Assembly: GCF_001006485.1 (NCBI RefSeq)
Contig: NZ_JUET01000119.1
Coordinates: 124,001-188,000 of the forward strand
Source: Tannerella forsythia
GTDB taxonomy: Bacteria > Bacteroidota > Bacteroidia > Bacteroidales > Tannerellaceae
Reading direction: 5' to 3'
Length of the DNA: 64,000 bases
Below the pieces are notes generated by a model. That model did not search any database and was not told the origin of the DNA. It saw nothing but the letters and a program-made list of their open reading frames with translations. The position numbers and the translations under genes are program-made. Within the stretch, counting starts at the first letter, position 1. The number at the start of each line of letters is the position of its first letter. This document shows, one piece after another, positions 8,220 through 16,983 of this stretch.

Positions 8220-9356
8220 ATGGAAAAGAAAAGTGTTTTATTGATCGTTACGATCATTTTATGCGGATCATGCACCCATAAGCAGAAACCGATCACCGTT
8301 GATACCGGTTCGATTGACACGGTAGTAACCGTCTTGCCGTTTCCGGAACTTGAGGCGGGCGAAATATTCTACAAGAAGCAAAATCCTTTTGGTGAAACGG
8401 TCGAACTGACAGGAAAAAACATCACAGGAGATACGGTCGTTTTCAAACCCGGCGAATGCGAGATGTTGATTAAAGACGATCGTCTGATCATGAAAAACAT
8501 CAGACAGCCTTTTCGTATTTTCGGTCTGCCCAACCTGACACAACAAAAAGGAACAGGAATGTACGGTAACGGTCCTGACGAATTTCTTTTTCCAACGCTT
8601 GTGCCGACATCCGAAACCGATAAGCTATGTTATCTTTTTGAAGCGACCAATCAAAAATTGTATAAACTGCATGAAGATGGAACAATCATCTATTGTCCTT
8701 CTGTATTTAACGCTCAACAGAAGCGAAATCAATTTGGCGAAGAAATGAAACTTGCTCATATAGAGAAAAACGATTTTGCCTTTGTCGCGAACAGTCCTAC
8801 CGGAAAAAGCATTTACCGAACGACACAACACGGCGATTCTCTTTCCCGACGAGAGGTCTTTAATCTGGCTTTAAATGCCCGTTGCAAATCACCTTTCGCA
8901 TATATCGGAAGTTTCGCGGTAAATCCTGCTAAAAACCGTATGGCGTATGCTTACAAATATTTCAAGATCATCAAGTTTATGGATTTAGAAGCAGAAACCG
9001 TTCGTACCATTAATTTTGCACGTGATGATTTTGATGATAAAACCCCTTATATTATAGATGGCTTGGATCAGAATATAACACATTACTGGGGTGCCTGTGC
9101 ACAGGAGAATTATGTCTATTTCCTGTATAGTGGTCGTACACCGTACGAAGTCGTGCGAGCTGCTCAAAAAGAAAACTACTATATCTATGTCGAACAATAT
9201 GATTGGAATGGCATCCCTATTAGAAAATACAAATTAGATCAGTGGGGATACTTCACAGTCGACGAAAAAAACGAAAAATTGTATTTAACATCAACCAATC
9301 ATGATGATCCTTTTTTTGAATATAATTTAAACGGAATAGACAAAACAGATAACTAA
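8220..9356 (+). CDS. BF3164-like 6-bladed beta-propeller lipoprotein
   Basis: A 378-aa predicted lipoprotein: MEKK, a hydrophobic core and Cys18 (LCGSC). I place the start at 8220 because that methionine gives a proper signal peptide; the frame is open 13 codons further up. The body has the TolB-like beta-propeller pattern of BF3164-type proteins, including GMYGNGPDEF near residue 117. It is distantly similar in plan to the protein at 606-1775. It lies between the TolC and second RND genes, in the same orientation with small gaps, so it may be an accessory of the efflux cluster; that is inference. Confidence 0.78.
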   Translation: MEKKSVLLIVTIILCGSCTHKQKPITVDTGSIDTVVTVLPFPELEAGEIFYKKQNPFGETVELTGKNITGDTVVFKPGECEMLIKDDRLIMKNIRQPFRIFGLPNLTQQKGTGMYGNGPDEFLFPTLVPTSETDKLCYLFEATNQKLYKLHEDGTIIYCPSVFNAQQKRNQFGEEMKLAHIEKNDFAFVANSPTGKSIYRTTQHGDSLSRREVFNLALNARCKSPFAYIGSFAVNPAKNRMAYAYKYFKIIKFMDLEAETVRTINFARDDFDDKTPYIIDGLDQNITHYWGACAQENYVYFLYSGRTPYEVVRAAQKENYYIYVEQYDWNGIPIRKYKLDQWGYFTVDEKNEKLYLTSTNHDDPFFEYNLNGIDKTDN

Positions 9357-9389
9357 TGCATACGTGACGAATCCCAAGCCTTGTTTTGA

Positions 9390-12300
9390 ATGAAAAAGAC
9401 GCAATCCATATCCGCTTTTACCGTTATCGTAGCGTTTCTGAGTGTGGCGCTCATGGGACTGGCGCTTGTTCCGCTGTTGCCCGTCAAACTTGCGCCCTCA
9501 CACACGTTGCCCGGTCTGACAGTCTACTTCTCGATGCCCAATAACTCCGCCCGTGTAATCGAGATGACGGCGACTTCGAAGCTCGAAGCGATGCTGGCAC
9601 GTATCAAAGGTGTCAAGAACATTTATTCTACATCGGGTAACGGATGGGGAAGCGTCACCCTCGAATTGGACAAACATACGCCCATCGATGCCGCCCGCTT
9701 CGAAGCATCGACCATCGTTCGGCAAACATGGCACGACCTGCCGCGCGAAGTCTCGTACCCCTACATCTCCGTGCGTCGCCCCGACGAAAATGCGGCGCGC
9801 CCCTTCATGACTTTTACGGTCAACTCTGCCGCAGTACCTGTCGTCATCCAGCAATATGCCGAGAACCATATCAAACCCCGGCTCAACGATATTGCCGGAC
9901 TTTACAAGATCGAAGTACACGGCGCCACACCGATGGAATGGCAACTAATGTACGACAATGACCGGTTGCAAGCCCTCGGTGTGACCGTCAACGACATCCG
10001 TGAAGCCGTTTCGCAACACTACACGACCGACTTTCTGGGTATGGCCGAGACGCGCAGCGCCGACGGCACAGCGGCATGGATGCGTATCATGCTGATGTCA
10101 GGCAGTCGAAGCGATGCTTTTGATGCCACCGCCATCACCGTAAAAAACTGCGACGGCGCACTGATTCGCTTGGATCAGCTCGTCGAAGTAGTGCATACCG
10201 AACAGGAACCGCAAAGCTATTACCGCATCAACGGCTTGAATTCGATTTACATCTCGCTCACGGCCGAAGAAAGCGCCAACCAGCTCCGCCTCAGTGAACG
10301 CGTTCAAGAGACTATGGACGAAATCCGTCGCCTGCTTCCGCCCGGATACGAGATACACAGCAGCTACGATGCCACCGAATATATCCATGCCGAACTGAAC
10401 AAAATCTACCTGCGCAGCGGCCTGACCGTCCTTATCCTGCTGCTCTTCGTCCTTCTGATTACCCGAAACGTGCGCTATCTGTTCCTTATCACCGTAAGTC
10501 TGACCATCAATCTGGCTATTGCCGTAATTTTCTACTATCTCCTCGGATTGGAGATTCAACTCTATTCGCTGGCCGGGATTACCATTTCATTAAGCCTGAT
10601 CATCGACAATACGATCATCATGACCGACCACCTCATGCACCACGGCAACCGTAACGTTTTCATGCCCGTGTTAGCGGCGACGATGACAACCGTAGGTGCC
10701 CTCTCGATCATCTTTTTCCTCGACGAGAAAATACGCCTGAACCTGCAGGATTTCGCTGCCGTAGTGATGGTCAACTTGTGTGTGTCGCTCGCGGTAGCCT
10801 TGTTCTTCGTTCCCGCCATGGCTGAGAAAATACGCCTGAAAAAACGCATCTCCCGCACGCGTATTCTACGGTGGTTTCCTCTGCGTTCCAAGCGACTGAT
10901 CGTATGGTTTAACCGTTTTTACGGTGCGATGATCCGCCTGCTCTCACGTCGCAAATGGATTCCTTTCACTGCCATCGTACTGACTTTCGGACTGCCTGTC
11001 TTCCTGATTCCCGACAAGATTGAAAAAGAAACGAAATTCGCAGAACAATACAACCGAATTTTTGACAACGCCACGTATAAGGAAAAAGTCAAACCCATTG
11101 TCAACAAAGTACTGGGTGGCACATTGCGGCTTTTTGTCGACAAAGTGTATCAAGGCAGTTACTTCACCCGTAACGAAGAGTTGATTTTGACCATCACCGC
11201 TTCGATGCCAAACGGTACCACACTGGCGCAAATGAACGCGCTCGTCGAGAAGATGGAGCATTATCTAAGCAGTTTCTCCGAAATACGACAGTTTCAGACC
11301 CATATTCCCGATCCTCGCCGTGCATCCATCCGGGTATTTTTTACCAAAGCAGCTGAACGAAGCGGTTTTCCTTACCTGCTCAAAAGTAATGTCATCACCA
11401 AAGCGCTGGAGCTGGGCGGAGGCAGTTGGAGCGTCTACGGATTGCAGGATCAGGGCTTCGATAACAGCGTGAGGGAATTTGCGGGCAACTATGGCGTGAA
11501 ATTCTACGGATATAATTACGACGAGCTGGCCGCGTGGGCCGATACGCTCAAAAACACGCTCCTGCTCAACCGGCGCATCAAGGAGGTAACGATCAATTCC
11601 GACTTCTCGTGGTACAAAGATGACTACCGCGAGTTCTCTTTCGATCTGAAAAAGGAACGCCTCGCCGCCGACGGTATTCTTCCGGGCGACCTGTTCGCGT
11701 CGCTGCAACCCATCTTTGCAAGAGACATGTGGGCGGGTTCGCTGATTATCGAAGGTGAACGCGAAGACATCAAGCTGGCAAGTCATCAGGGGAAACATTA
11801 CGACATCTGGGCCTTGCGACACGTCGCACATCGCATGGGAGGGCGTATGTACAAATTGGACGAGCTGGCCGACATTTCGCAGGGACAGGCACCGCAGGAA
11901 GTGGCTAAGGAAAACCAGCAATATCGCCTCACGTTACAGTACGACTATATCGGTTCGGGGACACAGGGGCGGAAGATGCTCGAACGTGAAGTAAAGGCGC
12001 TCAGTGAACGTCTGCCGATGGGCTACACCGTCGAACAGCGAGACACCCAATGGGGATGGGAACACAAAGACAAAAAACAATACGGACTACTCGGGCTGCT
12101 GATTATTATCATTTTCTTCACCTCGTCAGTGCTGTTCAACTCCATCAGGCAGCCGCTGGCCGTCATCTTCGTGATTCCTGTCTCGTTTATCGGGGTATTT
12201 CTGACGTTTTACTGGTTTAGACTGAACTTCGATCAGGGTGGGTTCGCATCGTTTATCCTGCTTTCGGGTATCACCGTCAATGCCAGCATCTATATCCTGA

Positions 12301-12566
12301 ACGAGTACAATCGTGTGCGCCGACTCCGTCCGCGCCTGACTCCGATACACGCATATCTCAAAGCATGGAACGCCAAAATCATCCCCATCTTCCTGACTGT
12401 CGTTTCTACGATGCTCGGTTTCGTCCCGTTTATGGCAGGTACGGAAAAAGAGGCCTTCTGGTTTCCGTTGGCTGCCGGCACGATCGGCGGATTAGCCATG
12501 TCGATCCTCGGCATCTGGATCTTCCTGCCGCTTATGACCATAAGAGGAAAGAAAGCCATCAAATAA
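9390..12566 (+). CDS. Second RND-family efflux permease
   Basis: A 1,058-aa RND superfamily permease, clearly divergent from the one at 3555. The N-terminal TM1 is followed by a large periplasmic loop, and the same two-fold TM layout is visible. TM4 has Asp406-Asn407 (SLIIDNTIIM), keeping one relay Asp. TM10 has SGITVNASIYILNE, with Asn where AcrB has Lys. It follows the lipoprotein gene by 33 bp and ends the cluster. Two different permeases with one TolC suggest either a heteromeric pump, as in MdtB/MdtC, or two pumps sharing an exit duct. Confidence 0.87.
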   Translation: MKKTQSISAFTVIVAFLSVALMGLALVPLLPVKLAPSHTLPGLTVYFSMPNNSARVIEMTATSKLEAMLARIKGVKNIYSTSGNGWGSVTLELDKHTPIDAARFEASTIVRQTWHDLPREVSYPYISVRRPDENAARPFMTFTVNSAAVPVVIQQYAENHIKPRLNDIAGLYKIEVHGATPMEWQLMYDNDRLQALGVTVNDIREAVSQHYTTDFLGMAETRSADGTAAWMRIMLMSGSRSDAFDATAITVKNCDGALIRLDQLVEVVHTEQEPQSYYRINGLNSIYISLTAEESANQLRLSERVQETMDEIRRLLPPGYEIHSSYDATEYIHAELNKIYLRSGLTVLILLLFVLLITRNVRYLFLITVSLTINLAIAVIFYYLLGLEIQLYSLAGITISLSLIIDNTIIMTDHLMHHGNRNVFMPVLAATMTTVGALSIIFFLDEKIRLNLQDFAAVVMVNLCVSLAVALFFVPAMAEKIRLKKRISRTRILRWFPLRSKRLIVWFNRFYGAMIRLLSRRKWIPFTAIVLTFGLPVFLIPDKIEKETKFAEQYNRIFDNATYKEKVKPIVNKVLGGTLRLFVDKVYQGSYFTRNEELILTITASMPNGTTLAQMNALVEKMEHYLSSFSEIRQFQTHIPDPRRASIRVFFTKAAERSGFPYLLKSNVITKALELGGGSWSVYGLQDQGFDNSVREFAGNYGVKFYGYNYDELAAWADTLKNTLLLNRRIKEVTINSDFSWYKDDYREFSFDLKKERLAADGILPGDLFASLQPIFARDMWAGSLIIEGEREDIKLASHQGKHYDIWALRHVAHRMGGRMYKLDELADISQGQAPQEVAKENQQYRLTLQYDYIGSGTQGRKMLEREVKALSERLPMGYTVEQRDTQWGWEHKDKKQYGLLGLLIIIIFFTSSVLFNSIRQPLAVIFVIPVSFIGVFLTFYWFRLNFDQGGFASFILLSGITVNASIYILNEYNRVRRLRPRLTPIHAYLKAWNAKIIPIFLTVVSTMLGFVPFMAGTEKEAFWFPLAAGTIGGLAMSILGIWIFLPLMTIRGKKAIK

Positions 12567-12634
12567 ACCACAAGCCTCTTTTGATAGAATATTTATGTTA
12601 TACAACATATCCACCACTTTTTTAACAAAAAAAA

Positions 12635-12665
12635 TTTCCATTCAAGAAACCTCCTTATATCTTTG
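12635..12665 (+). promoter_or_regulatory. Bacteroidetes-type promoter
   Basis: A perfect -7 box TATCTTTG at 12658-12665, with TTTC 19 bp upstream at 12635-12638 (three of four -33 bases). It lies 30 bp before the small secreted-peptide gene and probably drives 12696-15895. Confidence 0.65.
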
Positions 12666-12695
12666 CAATTAGTTTCATTTTAAATTTTTTCTCTC

Positions 12696-12905
12696 ATGAG
12701 AAAAGTGTTTTTTATTTTATTGCTTTGTGTAATAGCAGCCGGTTTCTTACCTATAGATAGTGGTGCTGCAAAGAAGAAAATAGATGCATATTGCGTCATT
12801 ACAACATGCCGAGGTACGATCTGTCATGAAAGTTTTAAAAATTCAGAAAGAGCTGCTGACCACCTTGATGTTGCAGAGGAAGAATGTGAAAAGTCAAGAA
12901 GGTAA
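12696..12905 (+). CDS. Small secreted Cys-containing peptide
   Basis: A 69-aa product I do not recognise. It begins with a clear signal peptide (MRKVFFILLL) ending near SGAA at residue 25. The mature ~44 residues hold four cysteines (33, 38, 43, 64) and a charged Glu/Arg-rich tail, which suggests two disulfides or a metal site. A good promoter lies just upstream, and the GLPGLI/outer-membrane pair follows in the same direction. Its size and signal recall the NVEALA-type small secreted peptides of Bacteroidetes, though it lacks that motif. Confidence 0.6.
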   Translation: MRKVFFILLLCVIAAGFLPIDSGAAKKKIDAYCVITTCRGTICHESFKNSERAADHLDVAEEECEKSRR

Positions 12906-12993
12906 ATACTTCTATGTGTATTAAGATTATATCAAAATAACTTGACTTGATTGGCAGACAAGACATCTTTAAAAAAACACAACAACAAAATCA

Positions 12994-13839
12994 ATGAAAT
13001 CCATACACATACTTATACTATGGCTATTTTTTCAGCCTGTTTTCCCACAGAAAACAACAGACCAGTTCCTATTTCGGGCAAGCTATACATTCTCTTATAA
13101 AACAGATCCGCTGCAAAAAGATTTTGTAGAGACCGATCTGATATATTTGGATATTGGCAATAATTCATCTAAGTATTACAGCCGTTATACGCAAGTCAGG
13201 GATTCAAATAAAATCGCAGGATTGAAGAAAGGGCTATCTGCTTACGATGTGGTTGAGGATAATCGCCGGTTTAAGAAAGGTACAAAGACCACGATTTATA
13301 ATATGGATGAACCTGGTCAATTTCATGTAATAGAACATTTAGTTGATTACTATTATTATGATGAAAAGAGATTCCTTCCGGCCTGGACGTTTGGAGCAGG
13401 AGAGAAAACAATTGCAGGTTATGCCTGTAAAGAAGCGCAAGCCATATATCTGGGAAGAAAATGGACCGTTTATTTTGCACCAGAGATACCGCTGAATAAA
13501 GGTCCATGGAAGCTATGGGGACTGCCTGGATTAATTATTTATGCGATTGACTCTGAGCAATTTTTTCAGTTCGAACTACAAGGATTCGAAACCTTGAAAG
13601 ATCAAACGCCTGTTTCGATAGAAAATAAAACACAATTTGGAAAGCTTTACAAAAAAACGACTAAAAAAGATTATCAGAAGATGGAAGCTCTTCGTTATCG
13701 CGATTTTACGACTTTCACCAACCTGTTTATCTTGGAAGGAAAAGGAGAAATTCTTCTTAGTCCCGAGCAGGAGCGAGAAAATGAACGGCATCGTGAAAAA
13801 GGTGGCACACCCTATATCCCCTTAGAAAAGCAGGAATAA
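12994..13839 (+). CDS. GLPGLI family protein
   Basis: A 281-aa exported protein with a signal peptide (KSIHILILWLFF, then PVFPQ) and the family signature GLPGLI near residue 178, within KGPWKLWGLPGLI. GLPGLI proteins are Bacteroidetes-specific; their role is unknown, but they are nearly always encoded beside a TonB-receptor-like outer-membrane protein, as here (next gene 10 bp downstream). The residues just before the motif (GYACKEA, WTVYFAPEIP) are also typical. Likely periplasmic or surface-associated. Confidence 0.88.
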   Translation: MKSIHILILWLFFQPVFPQKTTDQFLFRASYTFSYKTDPLQKDFVETDLIYLDIGNNSSKYYSRYTQVRDSNKIAGLKKGLSAYDVVEDNRRFKKGTKTTIYNMDEPGQFHVIEHLVDYYYYDEKRFLPAWTFGAGEKTIAGYACKEAQAIYLGRKWTVYFAPEIPLNKGPWKLWGLPGLIIYAIDSEQFFQFELQGFETLKDQTPVSIENKTQFGKLYKKTTKKDYQKMEALRYRDFTTFTNLFILEGKGEILLSPEQERENERHREKGGTPYIPLEKQE

Positions 13840-13849
13840 ACATCTTTTT

Positions 13850-15895
13850 ATGAAATACGGTTTCTTGTTTTTTTTTCTCTCTACCATCTTCTCTCTTTCT
13901 GCACAGCAGAAAATAAGAGGTATCCTAAAATGTGCGACGTCGGGACAACCAATTCCCGATGTATATATCATACTCATGACTGAAGATGGAAAAAGAATTC
14001 TGGCCTATTCGTATTCGCAACCGGATGGGAGCTTTATACTCGAATGCCCACAAGACCCTCAACAAGAATTCCTTCTAACGACTTCGCGTCTGGGATACGA
14101 ACCGTACCGGCAAAAAATACCGGCACAGACCCAACAGACGGAGATTCTGCTCAAAGAATCGTCCCTAACGCTACGTGAGATAAAAGTCATTTCCTCTCCC
14201 ATCCGCCGGCAAGGAGATACGATCAGTTACTATATGTCGAACTTTCATCGCCCGCAAGACCGAAATCTGGCCGATGTACTGGCACGTATGCCTGGAATCC
14301 ATGTACAAAGTGACGGACGCGTACAATATGACGGAAAACCTATCAACCGGTTTTATATCGAAGACATGAATTTGCTCGGAGAACGCTATTCGCTTGCCAC
14401 CAAAAATTTGTCACCCAGTGATATTGCTGCTGTGCAAGTTTATGAAAATCACGAACCGATAAAAATGCTTCGCGACCGTAGCCAGACGGAACAAGCCGCA
14501 TTGAACATCAAGCTGAAAGACTTTTCCAGTCCATATACACTACGCCAGAAAATACATCTTCCGCGTGTGCACCTGAAAAATAACACCTCGATACTCCGAC
14601 TTCTTGGCAACGTATCGGCCGGAATCGAGAATGAGTCCGAATACACACACCTCCCACAGAAGCTGATGCTCTCCTCATCCGACAGTTTGCCGCTATTTCG
14701 ATCCAGCCATGTCGGTCAATCTTGCAGATTTAATGAAGGTTTCAGCAACACGCATATTACGTTGAACTACAAAAAACACGACCAATCCTTTGGATTGAAA
14801 TGTGGTATCGCATGGACCGGGCAAAAAATCGAATCAGATTTATCACCATGGCCGCTGGTGACAGATACCTTCGTTAACGATCTTACGTGGCACACGTCTC
14901 GGTTTTATGTAGAGCCTTCGTACCGAATGAATTACCGGAGTTGGACGATTTCATCGTCGGCCTCCGCCAATCACCTGCGAACAAATTACTCGGGAAAGAA
15001 AGCAACATATACCTATATCCATCCTCGCCTTCGCTTAATATTCGCCCCCAGCGGAGATTTCAAATTCAATGCCGGATATTCATACACTACCCATTACGGC
15101 GATCTCAACGAGATGGGAACAGGCTATGTGCTCGAACGATATAATTTGTTTTCAAAAGGAATCGAGGCGTTACAGTTCAATGCTTCGCAAAGCATAAACT
15201 TTGGCGTTTTTTATAAAAACATTTCACACTTTCTTCAGACGAGCTACTTAACTATTTATTCCCTCTATAAAGACAATCTTATACCAGCAAGCTTTGTTCG
15301 TGACATCTACACTTTCTCGTGGTGGGAGCAAAAAGACCGATTGTCTTCCTTCTGGCTCAATACCCTGTCAGCGTCTAAATTGTTTATGGAAATCTCGCTC
15401 ACAGCAAGTATAAATTTGTCATATAATCAAAGCAAATCCGTGGTGGAACAGCAAGGATCGAGCATCAATTATACTCAACACTCATTCGGTGTGGAACCAT
15501 CGTTGAAGTGGAAAGCTAAACGCAATCTAAATTTCGATTATACGATGAATGCTTTTTTTTCGGGAATAAGCATGAATCATAGGCCTATAGACTCATACAT
15601 TCCTCTGATCAACCATCGGTTGTATACTTATTTCGGAGCAACCGATCGACTTTTCTTCACATGTAACCTGCAGCATTTCTACATCAAAGCTCCCTATACA
15701 TCGACATCGAACCTACTATTTACCGACTTGGGTATCCAATATGATTTTCAACATCTTACCCTCAGCCTTGATTGGAGCAATATCTTCAACCGGAAACTGC
15801 ATGTCATCAGTGATTATAACACGATAAACACGGTTACGCAAACAGATAAGTTACGTCCATCGGAAGTATTGATCAGTTTACGGTTTAAGCATTGA
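13850..15895 (+). CDS. Carboxypeptidase-regulatory-domain outer membrane beta-barrel protein
   Basis: A 681-aa protein with a signal peptide (FLFFFLSTIFSLSAQQ). Residues ~22-105 form a carboxypeptidase D regulatory-like beta-sandwich (IRGILKCATSGQPIPDVYI). A plug-like region follows, with RMPGIHVQSDGRVQYDGKPINRFYIEDM split by short turns, then a beta-barrel ending at Phe-Lys-His. It is a short TonB-dependent-receptor-like protein of the kind paired with GLPGLI proteins, and starts 10 bp after that gene. The C-terminal residue is His rather than the usual aromatic. Confidence 0.82.
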   Translation: MKYGFLFFFLSTIFSLSAQQKIRGILKCATSGQPIPDVYIILMTEDGKRILAYSYSQPDGSFILECPQDPQQEFLLTTSRLGYEPYRQKIPAQTQQTEILLKESSLTLREIKVISSPIRRQGDTISYYMSNFHRPQDRNLADVLARMPGIHVQSDGRVQYDGKPINRFYIEDMNLLGERYSLATKNLSPSDIAAVQVYENHEPIKMLRDRSQTEQAALNIKLKDFSSPYTLRQKIHLPRVHLKNNTSILRLLGNVSAGIENESEYTHLPQKLMLSSSDSLPLFRSSHVGQSCRFNEGFSNTHITLNYKKHDQSFGLKCGIAWTGQKIESDLSPWPLVTDTFVNDLTWHTSRFYVEPSYRMNYRSWTISSSASANHLRTNYSGKKATYTYIHPRLRLIFAPSGDFKFNAGYSYTTHYGDLNEMGTGYVLERYNLFSKGIEALQFNASQSINFGVFYKNISHFLQTSYLTIYSLYKDNLIPASFVRDIYTFSWWEQKDRLSSFWLNTLSASKLFMEISLTASINLSYNQSKSVVEQQGSSINYTQHSFGVEPSLKWKAKRNLNFDYTMNAFFSGISMNHRPIDSYIPLINHRLYTYFGATDRLFFTCNLQHFYIKAPYTSTSNLLFTDLGIQYDFQHLTLSLDWSNIFNRKLHVISDYNTINTVTQTDKLRPSEVLISLRFKH

Positions 15896-16069
15896 TCGAT
15901 GATTTAAGCATTTTCCGCTCAGCAGTCATATATCTCTCTGAGGAATGAAAAGTACATTTCATAATGAGTCAAACATACGTGATACGTCTTTCATTCGTAG
16001 CGGTATCATGGCAAAGCTGGCATACTATTGCCCCCGATCAACACCTCGAAAAGTTAATGAAAAGCACTT

Positions 16070-16702
16070 TCAATGTTTCATTTTGGGAAGCCTCCAATGG
16101 TATTTGACGGCAAGTATGCGTATCAGCAGGATCGTGGCCGATGAAGACAGTTCGCACACCTCATTGCTGTATGCCATGGTATAGCAAAGAGCAAAGACAA
16201 TCCCTCCCATCACGCAGGCCAATGCATAGACTTCCTGCCGGAAGACGAGCGGTGTTTCGTTGATAAAAATATCACGCATGACTCCGCCTGCAATGCCTGT
16301 AATCGTCCCCATCGTAATGGCTACCCAGAACGGATAATTCAGCTCCAGCGTCTTCTCTACGCCGATGACGACAAAAAGCGCCAGACCAATCGCGTCGAAA
16401 ATAAAGAAAGGCGTATCGAGCCGCACCAACTGTTTGCTGAAGATAAACACAATCCCCATCCCCAGCAGGGTACAGTACATGTATGACGGGCTGAGCATCC
16501 AAAACGGAGTGACTCCGAGCAGCAAATCGCGCAGCGTCCCGCCCCCGATGGCCGTAACAAGACCGACCACAAACGCCCCGAACCAGTCGAACTCCTTCGC
16601 TGCCGCCAGCCGGATACCGCTGATGGCAAAAACGATCGTTCCCGCATATTCGATGATATCCCTGAGCGAAAACAGCGAGGCATCATATTGCAACGACTCC
16701 AT
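16070..16702 (-). CDS. TRIC/UPF0126 family cation channel
   Basis: A 210-aa integral membrane protein built of two UPF0126 repeats, each with a glycine-rich loop: GGGTLRDLLLG in the first and GGVMRDIFINE in the second. About seven membrane helices are evident. Bacterial TRIC homologues form trimeric monovalent-cation channels; the physiological role is uncertain. It is transcribed alone on the minus strand, divergent from susC, from a -7 box at 16734-16741. About 170 bp of unassigned DNA lies between it and the gene at 13850-15895. Confidence 0.88.
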   Translation of the reverse strand: MESLQYDASLFSLRDIIEYAGTIVFAISGIRLAAAKEFDWFGAFVVGLVTAIGGGTLRDLLLGVTPFWMLSPSYMYCTLLGMGIVFIFSKQLVRLDTPFFIFDAIGLALFVVIGVEKTLELNYPFWVAITMGTITGIAGGVMRDIFINETPLVFRQEVYALACVMGGIVFALCYTMAYSNEVCELSSSATILLIRILAVKYHWRLPKMKH

Positions 16703-16733
16703 TTTATTTCTCTTCTCTGTTTGTTTGAAGTTG

Positions 16734-16741
16734 CAAAGATA
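16734..16741 (-). promoter_or_regulatory. -7 box for the UPF0126 gene
   Basis: Perfect Bacteroidetes -7 sequence TATCTTTG on the minus strand, 32 bp upstream of the start codon. No convincing -33 TTTG is seen at the usual spacing. Confidence 0.6.
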
Positions 16742-16983
16742 TAATACATTATGATTTTTTATTAGATAAAACGAGAAAAATCATGTTTAATAACATAGTT
16801 TTTACTTTTCAAAAAAATGCCACTTTTAAAAAAATATCCTTTACTTTGAACCGTCTTACAAAAAAGACGAGTCGTGGTTTTTCTTTTTTTGAAACGTTCA
16901 TACGGAAGCAAAGCTACAAGTCGTCTTTTGCAGACAGTACGAATTATAAACACAATCTTTAATTAATCTTTTCATTTTGTACC

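Noticed and set aside
15945-16184. A 79-codon plus-strand frame after the GLPGLI-associated barrel gene
   Set aside because: It overlaps the 3' end of the UPF0126 gene antisense and lacks protein-like character.
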